Assembly: GCF_001295265.1 (NCBI RefSeq)
Contig: NZ_LJOD01000006.1
Span: 1 to 64,000 of the forward strand
DNA length: 64,000 bases
Direction of reading: 5' to 3'
DNA from: Chryseobacterium indologenes
Lineage (GTDB): Bacteria > Bacteroidota > Bacteroidia > Flavobacteriales > Weeksellaceae
Shown: in pieces, positions 24,648 to 32,888 of the stretch
Layout: each line of letters begins with the position of its first letter
Numbering within the stretch: the first letter of the stretch is position 1
Made by a program: the position numbers and the translations under genes
The notes under the pieces: generated by a model
The model's database searches: none
What the model was told of the DNA's origin: nothing
Seen by the model: only the letters and a program-made list of their open reading frames with translations

Positions 24648-24655
24648 TAAATTTG
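24648..24655 (+). promoter_or_regulatory. -7 promoter box of ilvE
   Basis: TAAATTTG, an exact TAnnTTTG match, 25 bases before the ilvE ATG. The divergent mnmD box lies 31 bases away. Confidence 0.6.
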
Positions 24656-24680
24656 TGGAACATCGTAAAAATTTTAAAAA

Positions 24681-25751
24681 ATGATAATTCAAAAAACTGA
24701 AAACTCCAGAATTTCTACATTCAACCCTAACGATTTTTCATTTGGAAGTACTTTTATCGATCACATGATCATATGTGAGTATGAAAACGGAAAATGGGGT
24801 GATGTAAAATTAGTTCCTTACGGTCCTATACCATTTACACCTGCCATGATGGGAGTAAACTATGGACAAGCTTGTTTTGAGGGTATGAAAGCCTACAAAG
24901 ACAAAGACGGGCAGGTTTTCCTTTTCAGGCCTGAAAAGAATTTTGAACGTATCAACAAGTCAGCGAAACGTCTTGCTATGCCTGAAGTAACTGAAGAAAT
25001 GTTTTTAGGTGGGTTAAAAGCATTAGTGGATATGGACAGAGACTGGATTCCGCAGGGTGAAGGAATGTCTTTATATATCAGACCATTGATCTTCGCTACA
25101 GAAGAAGCTCTGAAAGCAAGAGTAGCTAATAAATATATGTTTGCTATTGTAGCAACTCCGGCGAAGAGTTATTATGCAGAGCCTGTTTCTGTAAAAATCT
25201 CCGACCACTATTCAAGAGCAGCCAACGGAGGAGTAGGTTCAGCTAAAGCAGCAGGAAACTATGCCGCTTCTTTCTATCCTACACAGCTGGCTATTGAAGA
25301 AGGTTATGAGCAGATTATCTGGACTGATGATGCTACCCACGAATATTTCGAGGAAAGTGGAACTATGAATGTATTCGTAAGAATTAATGATACCATCTAT
25401 ACACCGCCAACTTCTGAGAAAATTCTTGACGGGGTTACAAGAGACAGCTTTATTCAATTGGCTAAGAGAAGAGGAATTGAAGTGAAAGTTGAGCCTGTAG
25501 CAGTAAAAACAGTAATCGAAGCTCAGAAAAATGGAACTCTGAAAGAAGTTTGGGGAGTAGGTACTGCTGTAGTAACTACCGTATTCCAGGCTTTAGGATA
25601 TGAAGGCAAGAAACTGGAGCTTCCAAAATTATCTGATGAAGAAAGTTATGCAGCTATTCTTAAAAAAGACCTTGTAGACCTACAAAACAACCTTTCTGAA
25701 GATCCTTTCGGATGGAGAGTGATGGTAGATCACGCTTTGGAAACCGTTTAA
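24681..25751 (+). CDS. ilvE: Branched-chain amino acid aminotransferase
   Basis: 356 residues, PLP fold-type IV, eukaryote-like class II BCAT. PLP lysine K189 is in GVGSAKAAGNYAAS; other landmarks are NYGQACFEGMKAY, LYIRPLIFAT and EESGTMNVFV. It transfers amino groups between glutamate and leucine, isoleucine or valine, acting in both synthesis and breakdown. In flavobacteria the keto acids also feed iso-branched fatty acids. Single gene with its own promoter and terminator. Confidence 0.96.
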   Translation: MIIQKTENSRISTFNPNDFSFGSTFIDHMIICEYENGKWGDVKLVPYGPIPFTPAMMGVNYGQACFEGMKAYKDKDGQVFLFRPEKNFERINKSAKRLAMPEVTEEMFLGGLKALVDMDRDWIPQGEGMSLYIRPLIFATEEALKARVANKYMFAIVATPAKSYYAEPVSVKISDHYSRAANGGVGSAKAAGNYAASFYPTQLAIEEGYEQIIWTDDATHEYFEESGTMNVFVRINDTIYTPPTSEKILDGVTRDSFIQLAKRRGIEVKVEPVAVKTVIEAQKNGTLKEVWGVGTAVVTTVFQALGYEGKKLELPKLSDEESYAAILKKDLVDLQNNLSEDPFGWRVMVDHALETV

Positions 25752-25771
25752 TTTTAATTGAATAACGATAT

Positions 25772-25796
25772 AAAAGCCGGGAAATTCCCGGCTTTT
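25772..25796 (+). terminator. Terminator of ilvE
   Basis: Perfect 11-bp stem AAAAGCCGGGA/TCCCGGCTTTT, 3-base loop, then TTTTATTTG. Confidence 0.9.
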
Positions 25797-25877
25797 TTTA
25801 TTTGATTCATTTACTTTATACATTTCTCCTTCAAGTTTTGTAATTGATTCCCGAAATGTGTATTTTCGCAAAAGTTT

Positions 25878-26393
25878 ATGAAAAAATTACTCTTCTTCAT
25901 ATCAGCAGTAAGTCTGTTAAGCTGTAACAGGAATGCACAGACGGTTCACCCTCCTGTTGGGGGTGTTTTAAGCCAGAAAGACCTTGATATTTCCAAAAAC
26001 AGGATGAAAAACCTGAATACCATTGAAAGGGGGCAGATCCAGGATTGGATCAGTGGTCAGTCTGTAAAATATTACCCTACACAGCTTAATTACTGGGTAA
26101 CGGTAGAAGGTTTTGATCAGAGAGAAAAAAGAGCCGATGATACCTTTATTTCTTACTCTTACGATCTTTACGATTTCGATCAGACAAAGATCTATGATGA
26201 ACCTTTTGTGAGAAGAGACGCCAGATTCGGACATTTTGATGAACTGAAAGCGGTAGAGAATGCTTTGCGTTTTATGCGTAATGGGGAAGAAGTAACGCTT
26301 TTGGTACCATCTTCACTGGCCTACGGAACTTTTGGAGATGAAAAGAAAATAGATAATGACATACCCTTAATCATAAAATTAAAAGCGCTATAA
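25878..26393 (+). CDS. gldI: Gliding motility lipoprotein GldI, FKBP-type peptidyl-prolyl isomerase
   Basis: 171 residues. Signal peptide with lipobox SLLSC (C16 or so). An FKBP domain occupies about 60-171: GQSVKYYPTQLNYWVTVEGF, MRNGEEVTLLVPSSLAYG, and an ending NDIPLIIKLKAL. GldI is a periplasmic lipoprotein needed for gliding and for folding of T9SS components in Flavobacterium johnsoniae. The following PPIase gene starts 3 bases after its stop, so they form an operon. A TATTTTCG box just upstream of the ATG is a near match to the -7 consensus. Confidence 0.85.
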   Translation: MKKLLFFISAVSLLSCNRNAQTVHPPVGGVLSQKDLDISKNRMKNLNTIERGQIQDWISGQSVKYYPTQLNYWVTVEGFDQREKRADDTFISYSYDLYDFDQTKIYDEPFVRRDARFGHFDELKAVENALRFMRNGEEVTLLVPSSLAYGTFGDEKKIDNDIPLIIKLKAL

Positions 26394-26396
26394 ATA

Positions 26397-27512
26397 ATGA
26401 AATTGTTTAACAAGAATATAATTCTGGCAGCGGCAAGTATTTCGCTGATGAGTTGTACCCCAATTTATAAAAAAATGAACGTAGACAAAGAAACTTTCGA
26501 AGGTCTTAACAACGGACTTTATGCTAATCTTCAGACTTCTAAAGGAAATCTGATCGTGAAGTTTGAAGACAAAAAGGCACCAGTAACTGTAGCCAATTTT
26601 ATCGGGCTTGCAGAAGGGAAAATTGACAACAAGGCTAAGGCTAAAGGAGTTCCTTATTATGACGGAACCATCTTCCATAGAGTAATCAAAGATTTCATGA
26701 TTCAGGGAGGTGATCCTCAGGGAACAGGAATGGGAGATCCGGGATATAAATTTGAAGATGAAAAGAATGACCTTAAACATACAGGAAAAGGAATTCTTTC
26801 TATGGCGAATTCAGGTCCTAATACCAATGGTTCTCAGTTCTTCATCACTGAAGTAGCTACTCCCTGGTTAGACGGAAGACACACAATCTTCGGAAAAGTA
26901 GTAAAAGGAGAAGATGTGATTGATGCTATTGCTAATGTTGAAAAAGGAGCTCAGGATAAACCTAAAACTGATATTGTATTAGAAAAAGTTTCTGTATTCA
27001 GCAAAGGTGATGAGTATAAAAACTACGATGCAGCAAAAACTTTCAACGAAGGAAAAGCTAAAATTGCGGAAAACAACAAGGCTTTTATTGCTAAAGAAGA
27101 AGCAGAAAGAAAGAAAAAAGAAGAAGAATTCAAAGCTAACCAGGAGAAAATGGTAGAAAACCTGAAAGCTGGAATGCAGAAAACAGAATCAGGTCTTTAC
27201 TATAAAATCACAAAAACGGCAGATGGGAAAGTTCCGAAAGCAGGAGATAACGTATCTGTTCACTATGCTGGTAAACTGGTAGACGGTACTGAATTCGATT
27301 CTTCATTCAAAAGAAACGAGCCTATCGAAATTCCAATCGGAATGGGAAGAGTAATCAAAGGATGGGATGAAGGAATCCTGTTGCTTAAAGAAGGTGAAAC
27401 TGCTACTCTATTAATTCCGCCGGCAATGGGTTACGGAGAAAGAGGAGCAGGAGGGGTTATCCCGCCAAATGCATGGTTAATTTTCGATGTTGAGCTTGTA
27501 AAAGTGAAATAA
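26397..27512 (+). CDS. Two-domain peptidyl-prolyl isomerase (cyclophilin plus FKBP), lipoprotein
   Basis: 371 residues. Lipobox SLMSC near residue 20. A cyclophilin domain (about 40-205) shows GTIFHRVIKDFMIQGGDP, MANSGPNTNGSQFFIT and WLDGRHTIFGKV. A charged coiled-coil linker (about 220-262, EEAERKKKEEEFKANQEK) leads to an FKBP domain (about 265-371: VSVHYAGKLVDGTEFDSS, IPPAMGYGERGAGGVIPP, LIFDVELVKVK). Both proline-isomerase classes in one exported chaperone should help fold envelope proteins. It is co-transcribed with gldI. Confidence 0.93.
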   Translation: MKLFNKNIILAAASISLMSCTPIYKKMNVDKETFEGLNNGLYANLQTSKGNLIVKFEDKKAPVTVANFIGLAEGKIDNKAKAKGVPYYDGTIFHRVIKDFMIQGGDPQGTGMGDPGYKFEDEKNDLKHTGKGILSMANSGPNTNGSQFFITEVATPWLDGRHTIFGKVVKGEDVIDAIANVEKGAQDKPKTDIVLEKVSVFSKGDEYKNYDAAKTFNEGKAKIAENNKAFIAKEEAERKKKEEEFKANQEKMVENLKAGMQKTESGLYYKITKTADGKVPKAGDNVSVHYAGKLVDGTEFDSSFKRNEPIEIPIGMGRVIKGWDEGILLLKEGETATLLIPPAMGYGERGAGGVIPPNAWLIFDVELVKVK

Positions 27513-27531
27513 CTGAACACTTTATCATATC

Positions 27532-27560
27532 AAAGCCGTCCGTAAGGATGGCTTTTTTGT
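27532..27560 (+). terminator. Terminator of the gldI operon
   Basis: 9-bp stem AAAGCCGTC/GATGGCTTT with one G-T pair and a 6-base loop, then TTTGTTTTG. Confidence 0.85.
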
Positions 27561-27623
27561 TTTGTTAACTGCGGAGTAATTTAATTAACGAAAAAACATT
27601 ATTTTCGTGTACAAATTATATAC

Positions 27624-28790
27624 ATGAAAAAAATCCTCTATACGCTCCTGGTGTTTTCTGCCCTTACATTTTCCGCTCAGGGAAAGAAATTTTTTGAAAG
27701 TGGGGAAGTGAAGCTTCAGGCTCCGATAGAGAAGATCAATATGAAATTCGCGTATGATCTTCCCTTTGTTCAGGTCATGATCAACGGAAAATCATATAAC
27801 TTTTTATTTGATACCGGTGCACCCACTGTGATTTCTTCTGCCATTTATGAAGAATTGGGTCTGAAGAAAAAGCATTCCAGTAAAGTAAAGGATTCCCAGA
27901 AGAATAAACAGGAACAGATCTTTACTATTCTGCCGGAAATGATCGTAGATAAAGCTGTTTTTAAAAATGTGGGAGCCATTGTCATGGATTTCGGAGCCTC
28001 AGAATTAAACTGCTTTAAAATGGATGGCATCCTGGGAGCCAACCAAATGGCTAAGCTGGTCTGGAAGGTTAATTATGAAGGGAATTCCCTGGAAGCCGCA
28101 GAAAATCTTTCACAGTTTGACCTGACCGGATATGATATTGTGATTCCTTTCGATCCGAAAATCCAGAAAACACCGATTGTTAAAACTAAAATTTTAGACA
28201 AAAAAACAGAACTTGCCTTCGATACAGGCTTTTCAGGAAGGCTTAAAGTAGGAGAGAGCCGTTATGATCCGAAAAAAGCAGGACAAAGTGTGGAAGTTTA
28301 CGGAACCAATTCTGTAGGCGCTTATGGAGCAGGAAAACCTGCACCCGGCTATATTTTCAGACTTCCGGAACTCCCATTGGGAAATAGAAGTTTTTCCAAT
28401 GAAATTGCCAATACCGGAGGTTCAAACTTAATCGGAAATGACTTTTTCAAAAACTTTGTTTTCATTCTCGACTGGTCCGGAAATAAGATTTACATGAAAC
28501 GCATTAAAAATGAAACGGTCAAGCTGGAATCTTTCGGGTTCGGATACCGCTTCATTGATGCTCAGCCAACCGTTGCTCTGGTTTATCAGGAGGCCAATTT
28601 TCCATTGAAAGTCGGTGATTCTATCATCAGGATCAATGATGTGAATCTTGATAATCTTAATAAAGAAAGTGCCTGCTACTATTTCCTCAACAAGGCGGAA
28701 AAAGGGAAGGATATTATTGATCTGAAAATAAAAAGGGAAGGAAAAGTAATGGAAATGAAACTGGAAAAAAAAGAATACCTGAAGGGATGA
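27624..28790 (+). CDS. Secreted aspartyl protease-like protein with PDZ domain
   Basis: 388 residues. Signal peptide 1-19 (ALTFSAQ). Two retropepsin-type lobes: D63-T-G in FLFDTGAPTVISS and D200-T-G in LAFDTGFSGRL, so one chain could form a complete two-Asp active site. A C-terminal PDZ-like domain (about 305-388: FPLKVGDSIIRINDVNLDNL) could bind protein C-termini. Bacteroidota commonly have such pepsin/retropepsin-like PDZ proteins; substrates are unknown. Periplasmic or outer-membrane facing. Monocistronic, ending before a strong hairpin. Confidence 0.88.
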   Translation: MKKILYTLLVFSALTFSAQGKKFFESGEVKLQAPIEKINMKFAYDLPFVQVMINGKSYNFLFDTGAPTVISSAIYEELGLKKKHSSKVKDSQKNKQEQIFTILPEMIVDKAVFKNVGAIVMDFGASELNCFKMDGILGANQMAKLVWKVNYEGNSLEAAENLSQFDLTGYDIVIPFDPKIQKTPIVKTKILDKKTELAFDTGFSGRLKVGESRYDPKKAGQSVEVYGTNSVGAYGAGKPAPGYIFRLPELPLGNRSFSNEIANTGGSNLIGNDFFKNFVFILDWSGNKIYMKRIKNETVKLESFGFGYRFIDAQPTVALVYQEANFPLKVGDSIIRINDVNLDNLNKESACYYFLNKAEKGKDIIDLKIKREGKVMEMKLEKKEYLKG

Positions 28791-28857
28791 GAAAGTAAGT
28801 GCTGGAGTTCAATAGCAAGTGAATGATAATAATGTATTCTGAAAAAGCATACTCATA

Positions 28858-28890
28858 AAAACCCCGCTCAAGTTTATTGAGCGGGGTTTT
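28858..28890. terminator. Strong bidirectional terminator
   Basis: Perfect 14-bp stem AAAACCCCGCTCAA/TTGAGCGGGGTTTT with a 5-base loop between the convergent protease gene and the small membrane protein gene. Confidence 0.9.
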
Positions 28891-28911
28891 TCAGTAAAAT
28901 AAGAATTAAAG

Positions 28912-29166
28912 TTACAGGTTTCTGCCTTTGTTCATTCTTGATGAATAATTTATTTTTCCGGCTAAAGAACTGATGAATATCAATCCAAAGCCTAAATAAG
29001 CCGCAAATGCGGTCAGGTAAACAACTAAGCTGTTAAAACTTGGATTGGCAGCGTATACCAATACCGAAAACACAGCAAAACTCAAAAGAAGCACAAGGCT
29101 CCAGATGTGCATTTTGGCAGCATCTTCATTTCTCTTAAAAATCATTTCAAAAAAGTCTCTCATCAT
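28912..29166 (-). CDS. Small two-helix membrane protein
   Basis: 84 residues. Two hydrophobic segments (about 20-40 and 45-68). N-terminus acidic/basic, C-terminus basic (KINYSSRMNKGRNL). Not recognised as a named family. A methionine at codon 2 is an equally good start. Shares the terminator at 28858 with the convergent protease gene. Probably a real gene because it ends neatly before that terminator. Confidence 0.6.
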   Translation of the reverse strand: MMRDFFEMIFKRNEDAAKMHIWSLVLLLSFAVFSVLVYAANPSFNSLVVYLTAFAAYLGFGLIFISSLAGKINYSSRMNKGRNL

Positions 29167-29988
29167 TAATCACTTTTTAAGGGTTATACATCTTTTTTCC
29201 GTTCTTCCATAGAACAGTCCGGAATCTATTTCCGTTATTTATCAGCAGGCTTATGATCATGGTGAACTCGGCTAAGGTCATGATCTCAAAGACAGTATGA
29301 TTATTTTGTACCAAGGCAGCTTAATGCTTCCTGGTTATGTTAAAAGCAATATTGAATCAGTATGGTGATTCATGAGCTTTATGATACCGTACACTGCATT
29401 CATCGTAATGGAATTGACTGGGAACTATCTTTTCCTGCGCATACGGCATCTAAAGAAAAAGGATCATATTAAAAATATGGGAACCGCCTTAATCCGGCTC
29501 AGCGGAAACTGAAAATCCGCAGAAAACCTTTTCATCTTTGTGCTTTTAATAATTTTTTTTCGTTATTTTTAGCAACCAATTTCATGCCAAAGTGAGTTTT
29601 TGTTTGCTCTTAATGTATTTAATGCCTGAAATTGCTTTGCCGCCTTACGCTTCTGAGGATGAAAGATTTGATATTAACTGGGAATCGGGAGGAGGTTTCA
29701 GACATGCATGGAAAAGTTTTCTTTATCAGTTTAGGTATAAAAGAATAATAAAATGTTTTAAAAAAAAGCAATGAAGTGATTTTGCTCAATTGAATGTGGC
29801 CTGCAGATGTCTGGCATCAATGCATTATACATAAAGGTTATAGTTTCAGAAATCACGGATTTTATTCCTGAATAAAAATCCTGCGTTATCTGCCGGATCT
29901 GCGGACATTAAAAAATAATATAAAAATGCGTTCAGATAAATCTGTAAAAGACCTATCTGAACGCAGAATTAAGAATAACTGATATGTT
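29167..29988. other. Long intergenic region without a convincing gene
   Basis: 822 bases. Small frames at 29372-29512 (46 residues, MSFMIPYTAFIVMELTGNY...) and 29592-29774 (60 residues, ending in poly-Lys) lack motifs and look accidental or like remains of a decayed gene. Its right end holds the terminator of the M28 peptidase gene. Confidence 0.5.
29927..29965 (-). terminator. Terminator of the M28 peptidase gene
   Basis: Perfect 12-bp stem TGCGTTCAGATA/TATCTGAACGCA with a 15-base loop. On the minus strand it is followed by TTTTTATATTATTTTTT. Confidence 0.8.
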
Positions 29989-31347
29989 TTACCAGTTTTT
30001 ATCAATCATATAAATAAGCTGTGTCATCGCAGTTGCACCTAAAAGAAGTTCTCTTCTGTTTACTTTTTCAAAAGTATCTTCTTCCGTATGATGAATGTCA
30101 AAATATCTCTGGGAATCCGGAACGAGTTCTGCTGTAGGTATGCCCATCTGTTGAAGCGGAGAGATATCAGCTCCTGAATATATGCCTTCAAAGTTATAAA
30201 CGCCGTAAGGGAAGAATAATTTTGCCCAGCTTTTGATCTGGTTTCTTTTGGCATCATCCATTTCCATGGCAATTCCTCTCGGGGCAAAACCTCCTGCGTC
30301 GGATTCTATGGCAAAAAGGTGCTTTTCATTTTTGTCTTTAACAGATTTTCCGTACTGAAGACCGCCTTTCAAACCATTTTCTTCATTGGCAAAACATATG
30401 ACCCTGATCGTATGGTTGTTCTGGATGCCCAGCTTTTTGAAAGTTCTTAACACCTCTATACTTTGTACAATTCCGGCACCATCATCATGAGCTCCTTCAC
30501 CCACATCCCAGGAATCAAGGTGTCCGCCGACAACGATTACACTGTTGTCTTTCCTGCCTGTGATCTCACCAATTACAGAGTAAGAGAGCTTTTCGCCTTT
30601 CATTCCGCAGTTGGAATTAAGCTTGGCGGTAACTTTTTGTTTTTTTAATAACGTTTCCAGCTCATCAGCGGTAGTATTTCCGATAGCTGCAGCCGGCACT
30701 TTGGGGATCTTGTCTTCGTAACGCATGGCACCTGTGTGGGGCACGTCATCAAATGCGGAGGATAAAGATCTGATAATGGCAAATTTTCCACCTTTTTTGG
30801 CGGTTAAAGAAGCAGCATTCACCCTGTATTTGGCAGCATCACCATAACCTCTGAAGGTTTCTACAAAAGACTGGCTGAAAGGGTAGTTGAAGAATACAAT
30901 CTTATCTTTTACCTTTTCTGCAGGAAGCTTTTCATACTCTTCCATAGATTTTACCATGATAATTTCTCCCCAGACATCTTTTCCACCCGTACCTTCAGAA
31001 TTTCCAAGGGAAAGCATTTTCAGGCTTTTCCATTTTCCGTCTGCAGTTTTAATGTGTAGAGACTCTTGCCCTCTTTCCCAGACCGGAATCATCACTTCCT
31101 GAAGCCATACTTTATCGGCCCCTGCTTCACGAAGTTTCTGTTCTGCCCATTTTACAGATTGGTCATAAGCTTTGGAACCGCTCAAACGGTGTCCGATATT
31201 TTTAGTCAGGTCTCTAAGCTCTTCATAGCCTTTCCCATGGTTTAATATTTCCGTGGATATTTTACTGAACTGTACAGAGTCTTCTTTGGTCTGCCCGAAA
31301 ACGACCATTCCGAAAATTAATAAAGAGGTTCCTAATATCTTTTTCAT
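29989..31347 (-). CDS. M28-family metallopeptidase (intact copy of a tandem pair)
   Basis: 452 residues from the ATG at 31347 (MKKILGTSLLIFGMVVFGQ), giving a clean signal peptide; the upstream in-frame TTG at 31356 is less likely. A PA-like insert (about 120-250) precedes the M28 core. All co-catalytic zinc motifs are present: GGHLDSWDVGEGAHDDGAG, catalytic/metal Glu pair in FANEENGLKGG, Asp in ESDAGGF and His in DIHHTEEDT. Exported aminopeptidase or carboxypeptidase-like enzyme. It lies 81 bases after a similar gene at 31428. Confidence 0.92.
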   Translation of the reverse strand: MKKILGTSLLIFGMVVFGQTKEDSVQFSKISTEILNHGKGYEELRDLTKNIGHRLSGSKAYDQSVKWAEQKLREAGADKVWLQEVMIPVWERGQESLHIKTADGKWKSLKMLSLGNSEGTGGKDVWGEIIMVKSMEEYEKLPAEKVKDKIVFFNYPFSQSFVETFRGYGDAAKYRVNAASLTAKKGGKFAIIRSLSSAFDDVPHTGAMRYEDKIPKVPAAAIGNTTADELETLLKKQKVTAKLNSNCGMKGEKLSYSVIGEITGRKDNSVIVVGGHLDSWDVGEGAHDDGAGIVQSIEVLRTFKKLGIQNNHTIRVICFANEENGLKGGLQYGKSVKDKNEKHLFAIESDAGGFAPRGIAMEMDDAKRNQIKSWAKLFFPYGVYNFEGIYSGADISPLQQMGIPTAELVPDSQRYFDIHHTEEDTFEKVNRRELLLGATAMTQLIYMIDKNW

Positions 31348-31427
31348 TGTTTTCAATTTTTATCAGTCATATCAATAAGTTGTGTCATTGTGGTAGGAAA
31401 TTATTTTCTGCGGTTCACTTTTTCTTA

Positions 31428-32834
31428 TTACCAGTTTTTGTCAACCATAAAAATCATTTGTGTCATTACAACCGCTCCAAGAAGAAGCTCCCTTTTGTTT
31501 ACCTTATCGAAAGTATCCTGTTCAGAATGATGGTAATCAAAATATCTTTGGGTGTCTACAACAAGTTCGGCTAAAGGAATATCCTGTTTTTTTAAAGGTG
31601 AAATGTCCTGCACTGCGTCGGTTTGGTCGAAATCATAAACTCCGTAAGGAAGAAAATATTCTTTCCAGGGGTAGACCAGCCTTCTCCTCTGAGGAGACAT
31701 ATCTAAAGAAAACCCCCGTGGAGAATAGCCTCCTGCATCTGTTCCTAAAGCAAATACATGTTTTTCCTCTTTCTTTTTCACATAAGCAGCATACATCTCA
31801 CGGCCCTGTCCTCCGTTTTCACTGTTGGCAAAAAGAACGACCCTGATGGTGTGATTGTTGTCATATCCAAGAGCTTTCAATGTTCTTAAAACCTCGATAC
31901 ACTGAACAACTCCGGTTCCATCATCAATAGCACCTTCACTAATATCCCATGAATCCAGCTGAGCACCTAAAACAATGACTTTAGAATCTTTTTTACCCTG
32001 AATTTCAGCAATAATATTGGGATTGGTAGTGTCACCTTTAGATTCGGCGGCCATGTTAATTTTAGCCGTAACTTTTTGTTTCTTTAGTGTTTTTTCCAAT
32101 TCATCCGCTGATCTTACGCCTATTGATAATGCCGGAATCTTAACTTTATCATCCGGCTCGTAATAAATCATTTTAGCATGAGGGGTGTCATCATTAGCAG
32201 TTGTTAGTGATCTTATAATTAATGCTTTTGCGCCTGTCTTGGAAATTACAGAAGCAGAAATTAATTTTGATTTTGCCGTCAGTAAATAAGAGTCGCTGGT
32301 GTTGATGATTTTTGGATCCATAGGCACATTCACAAAAACTATTTTGTCTTTCAACTGGCCTATTGACATTGCGTTAAGCTCTGATGTGGAATTAATTAAA
32401 ACAACTTCGCCCGTCAGGTCTTTTCCGCCTGTTCCTTCGGAGTTCCCGAAAGAAAGCATTCTGATATTTTTCCAGTCTCCATTTCCTGTTTTTATCTGTA
32501 AAGATTCTTTGCCCCTGATCCAGACAGGAGCTTTGGCTTCCTGCCTCCAGATCATATCAATACCAATTTCCTTGAATTTTTTTTCTGCCCATTCTGCTGC
32601 TTTCGCATAACCGGGAGTAGCGCTGAAACGTGGCCCGATCCCTTTTGTGAGTTCTCCAAGATTATCATAAGCCCTGCCGTTGGTCATAATTTCATCTGAG
32701 ATCCTTTTGAATTCGTCATGGTAATTTAATTTTACGGGAATTGCAGCTTTACCGGCAGGTTTTTTCTGAGGCTTTTTTTGAGAAAATAAAAATCCACTCA
32801 AAAAGAGTGGAAGTATAATGAAGATTTTTTTCAT
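31428..32834 (-). CDS. M28-family paralogue with lost active-site residues, likely inactive peptidase
   Basis: 468 residues with signal peptide (IILPLFLSGFLFSQ) and a basic linker (KKPQKKPAGKAA). Same architecture as the downstream copy, but the zinc motif HLDSWD has become QLDSWD (GAQLDSWDISEGAIDDGTG) and the Glu-Glu pair is Ser-Glu (FANSENGGQGR). The later Asp (GTDAGGYSP) and His (DYHHSEQDT) remain. Loss of one zinc ligand and of the catalytic Glu predicts no ordinary peptidase activity; a binding or regulatory role is possible. The frame is intact, so it is under some selection. Tandem duplication with the 29989 gene. Confidence 0.85.
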   Translation of the reverse strand: MKKIFIILPLFLSGFLFSQKKPQKKPAGKAAIPVKLNYHDEFKRISDEIMTNGRAYDNLGELTKGIGPRFSATPGYAKAAEWAEKKFKEIGIDMIWRQEAKAPVWIRGKESLQIKTGNGDWKNIRMLSFGNSEGTGGKDLTGEVVLINSTSELNAMSIGQLKDKIVFVNVPMDPKIINTSDSYLLTAKSKLISASVISKTGAKALIIRSLTTANDDTPHAKMIYYEPDDKVKIPALSIGVRSADELEKTLKKQKVTAKINMAAESKGDTTNPNIIAEIQGKKDSKVIVLGAQLDSWDISEGAIDDGTGVVQCIEVLRTLKALGYDNNHTIRVVLFANSENGGQGREMYAAYVKKKEEKHVFALGTDAGGYSPRGFSLDMSPQRRRLVYPWKEYFLPYGVYDFDQTDAVQDISPLKKQDIPLAELVVDTQRYFDYHHSEQDTFDKVNKRELLLGAVVMTQMIFMVDKNW

Positions 32835-32888
32835 TTTTTATTTACCTTTCTTTTCCAATGATAAAAGTAGGGAAAAAATAGGAATTTA

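Noticed and set aside
29372..29774. Small frames of 46 and 60 residues in the gap before the M28 genes
   Set aside because: No motif, no promoter box, no neighbour logic.
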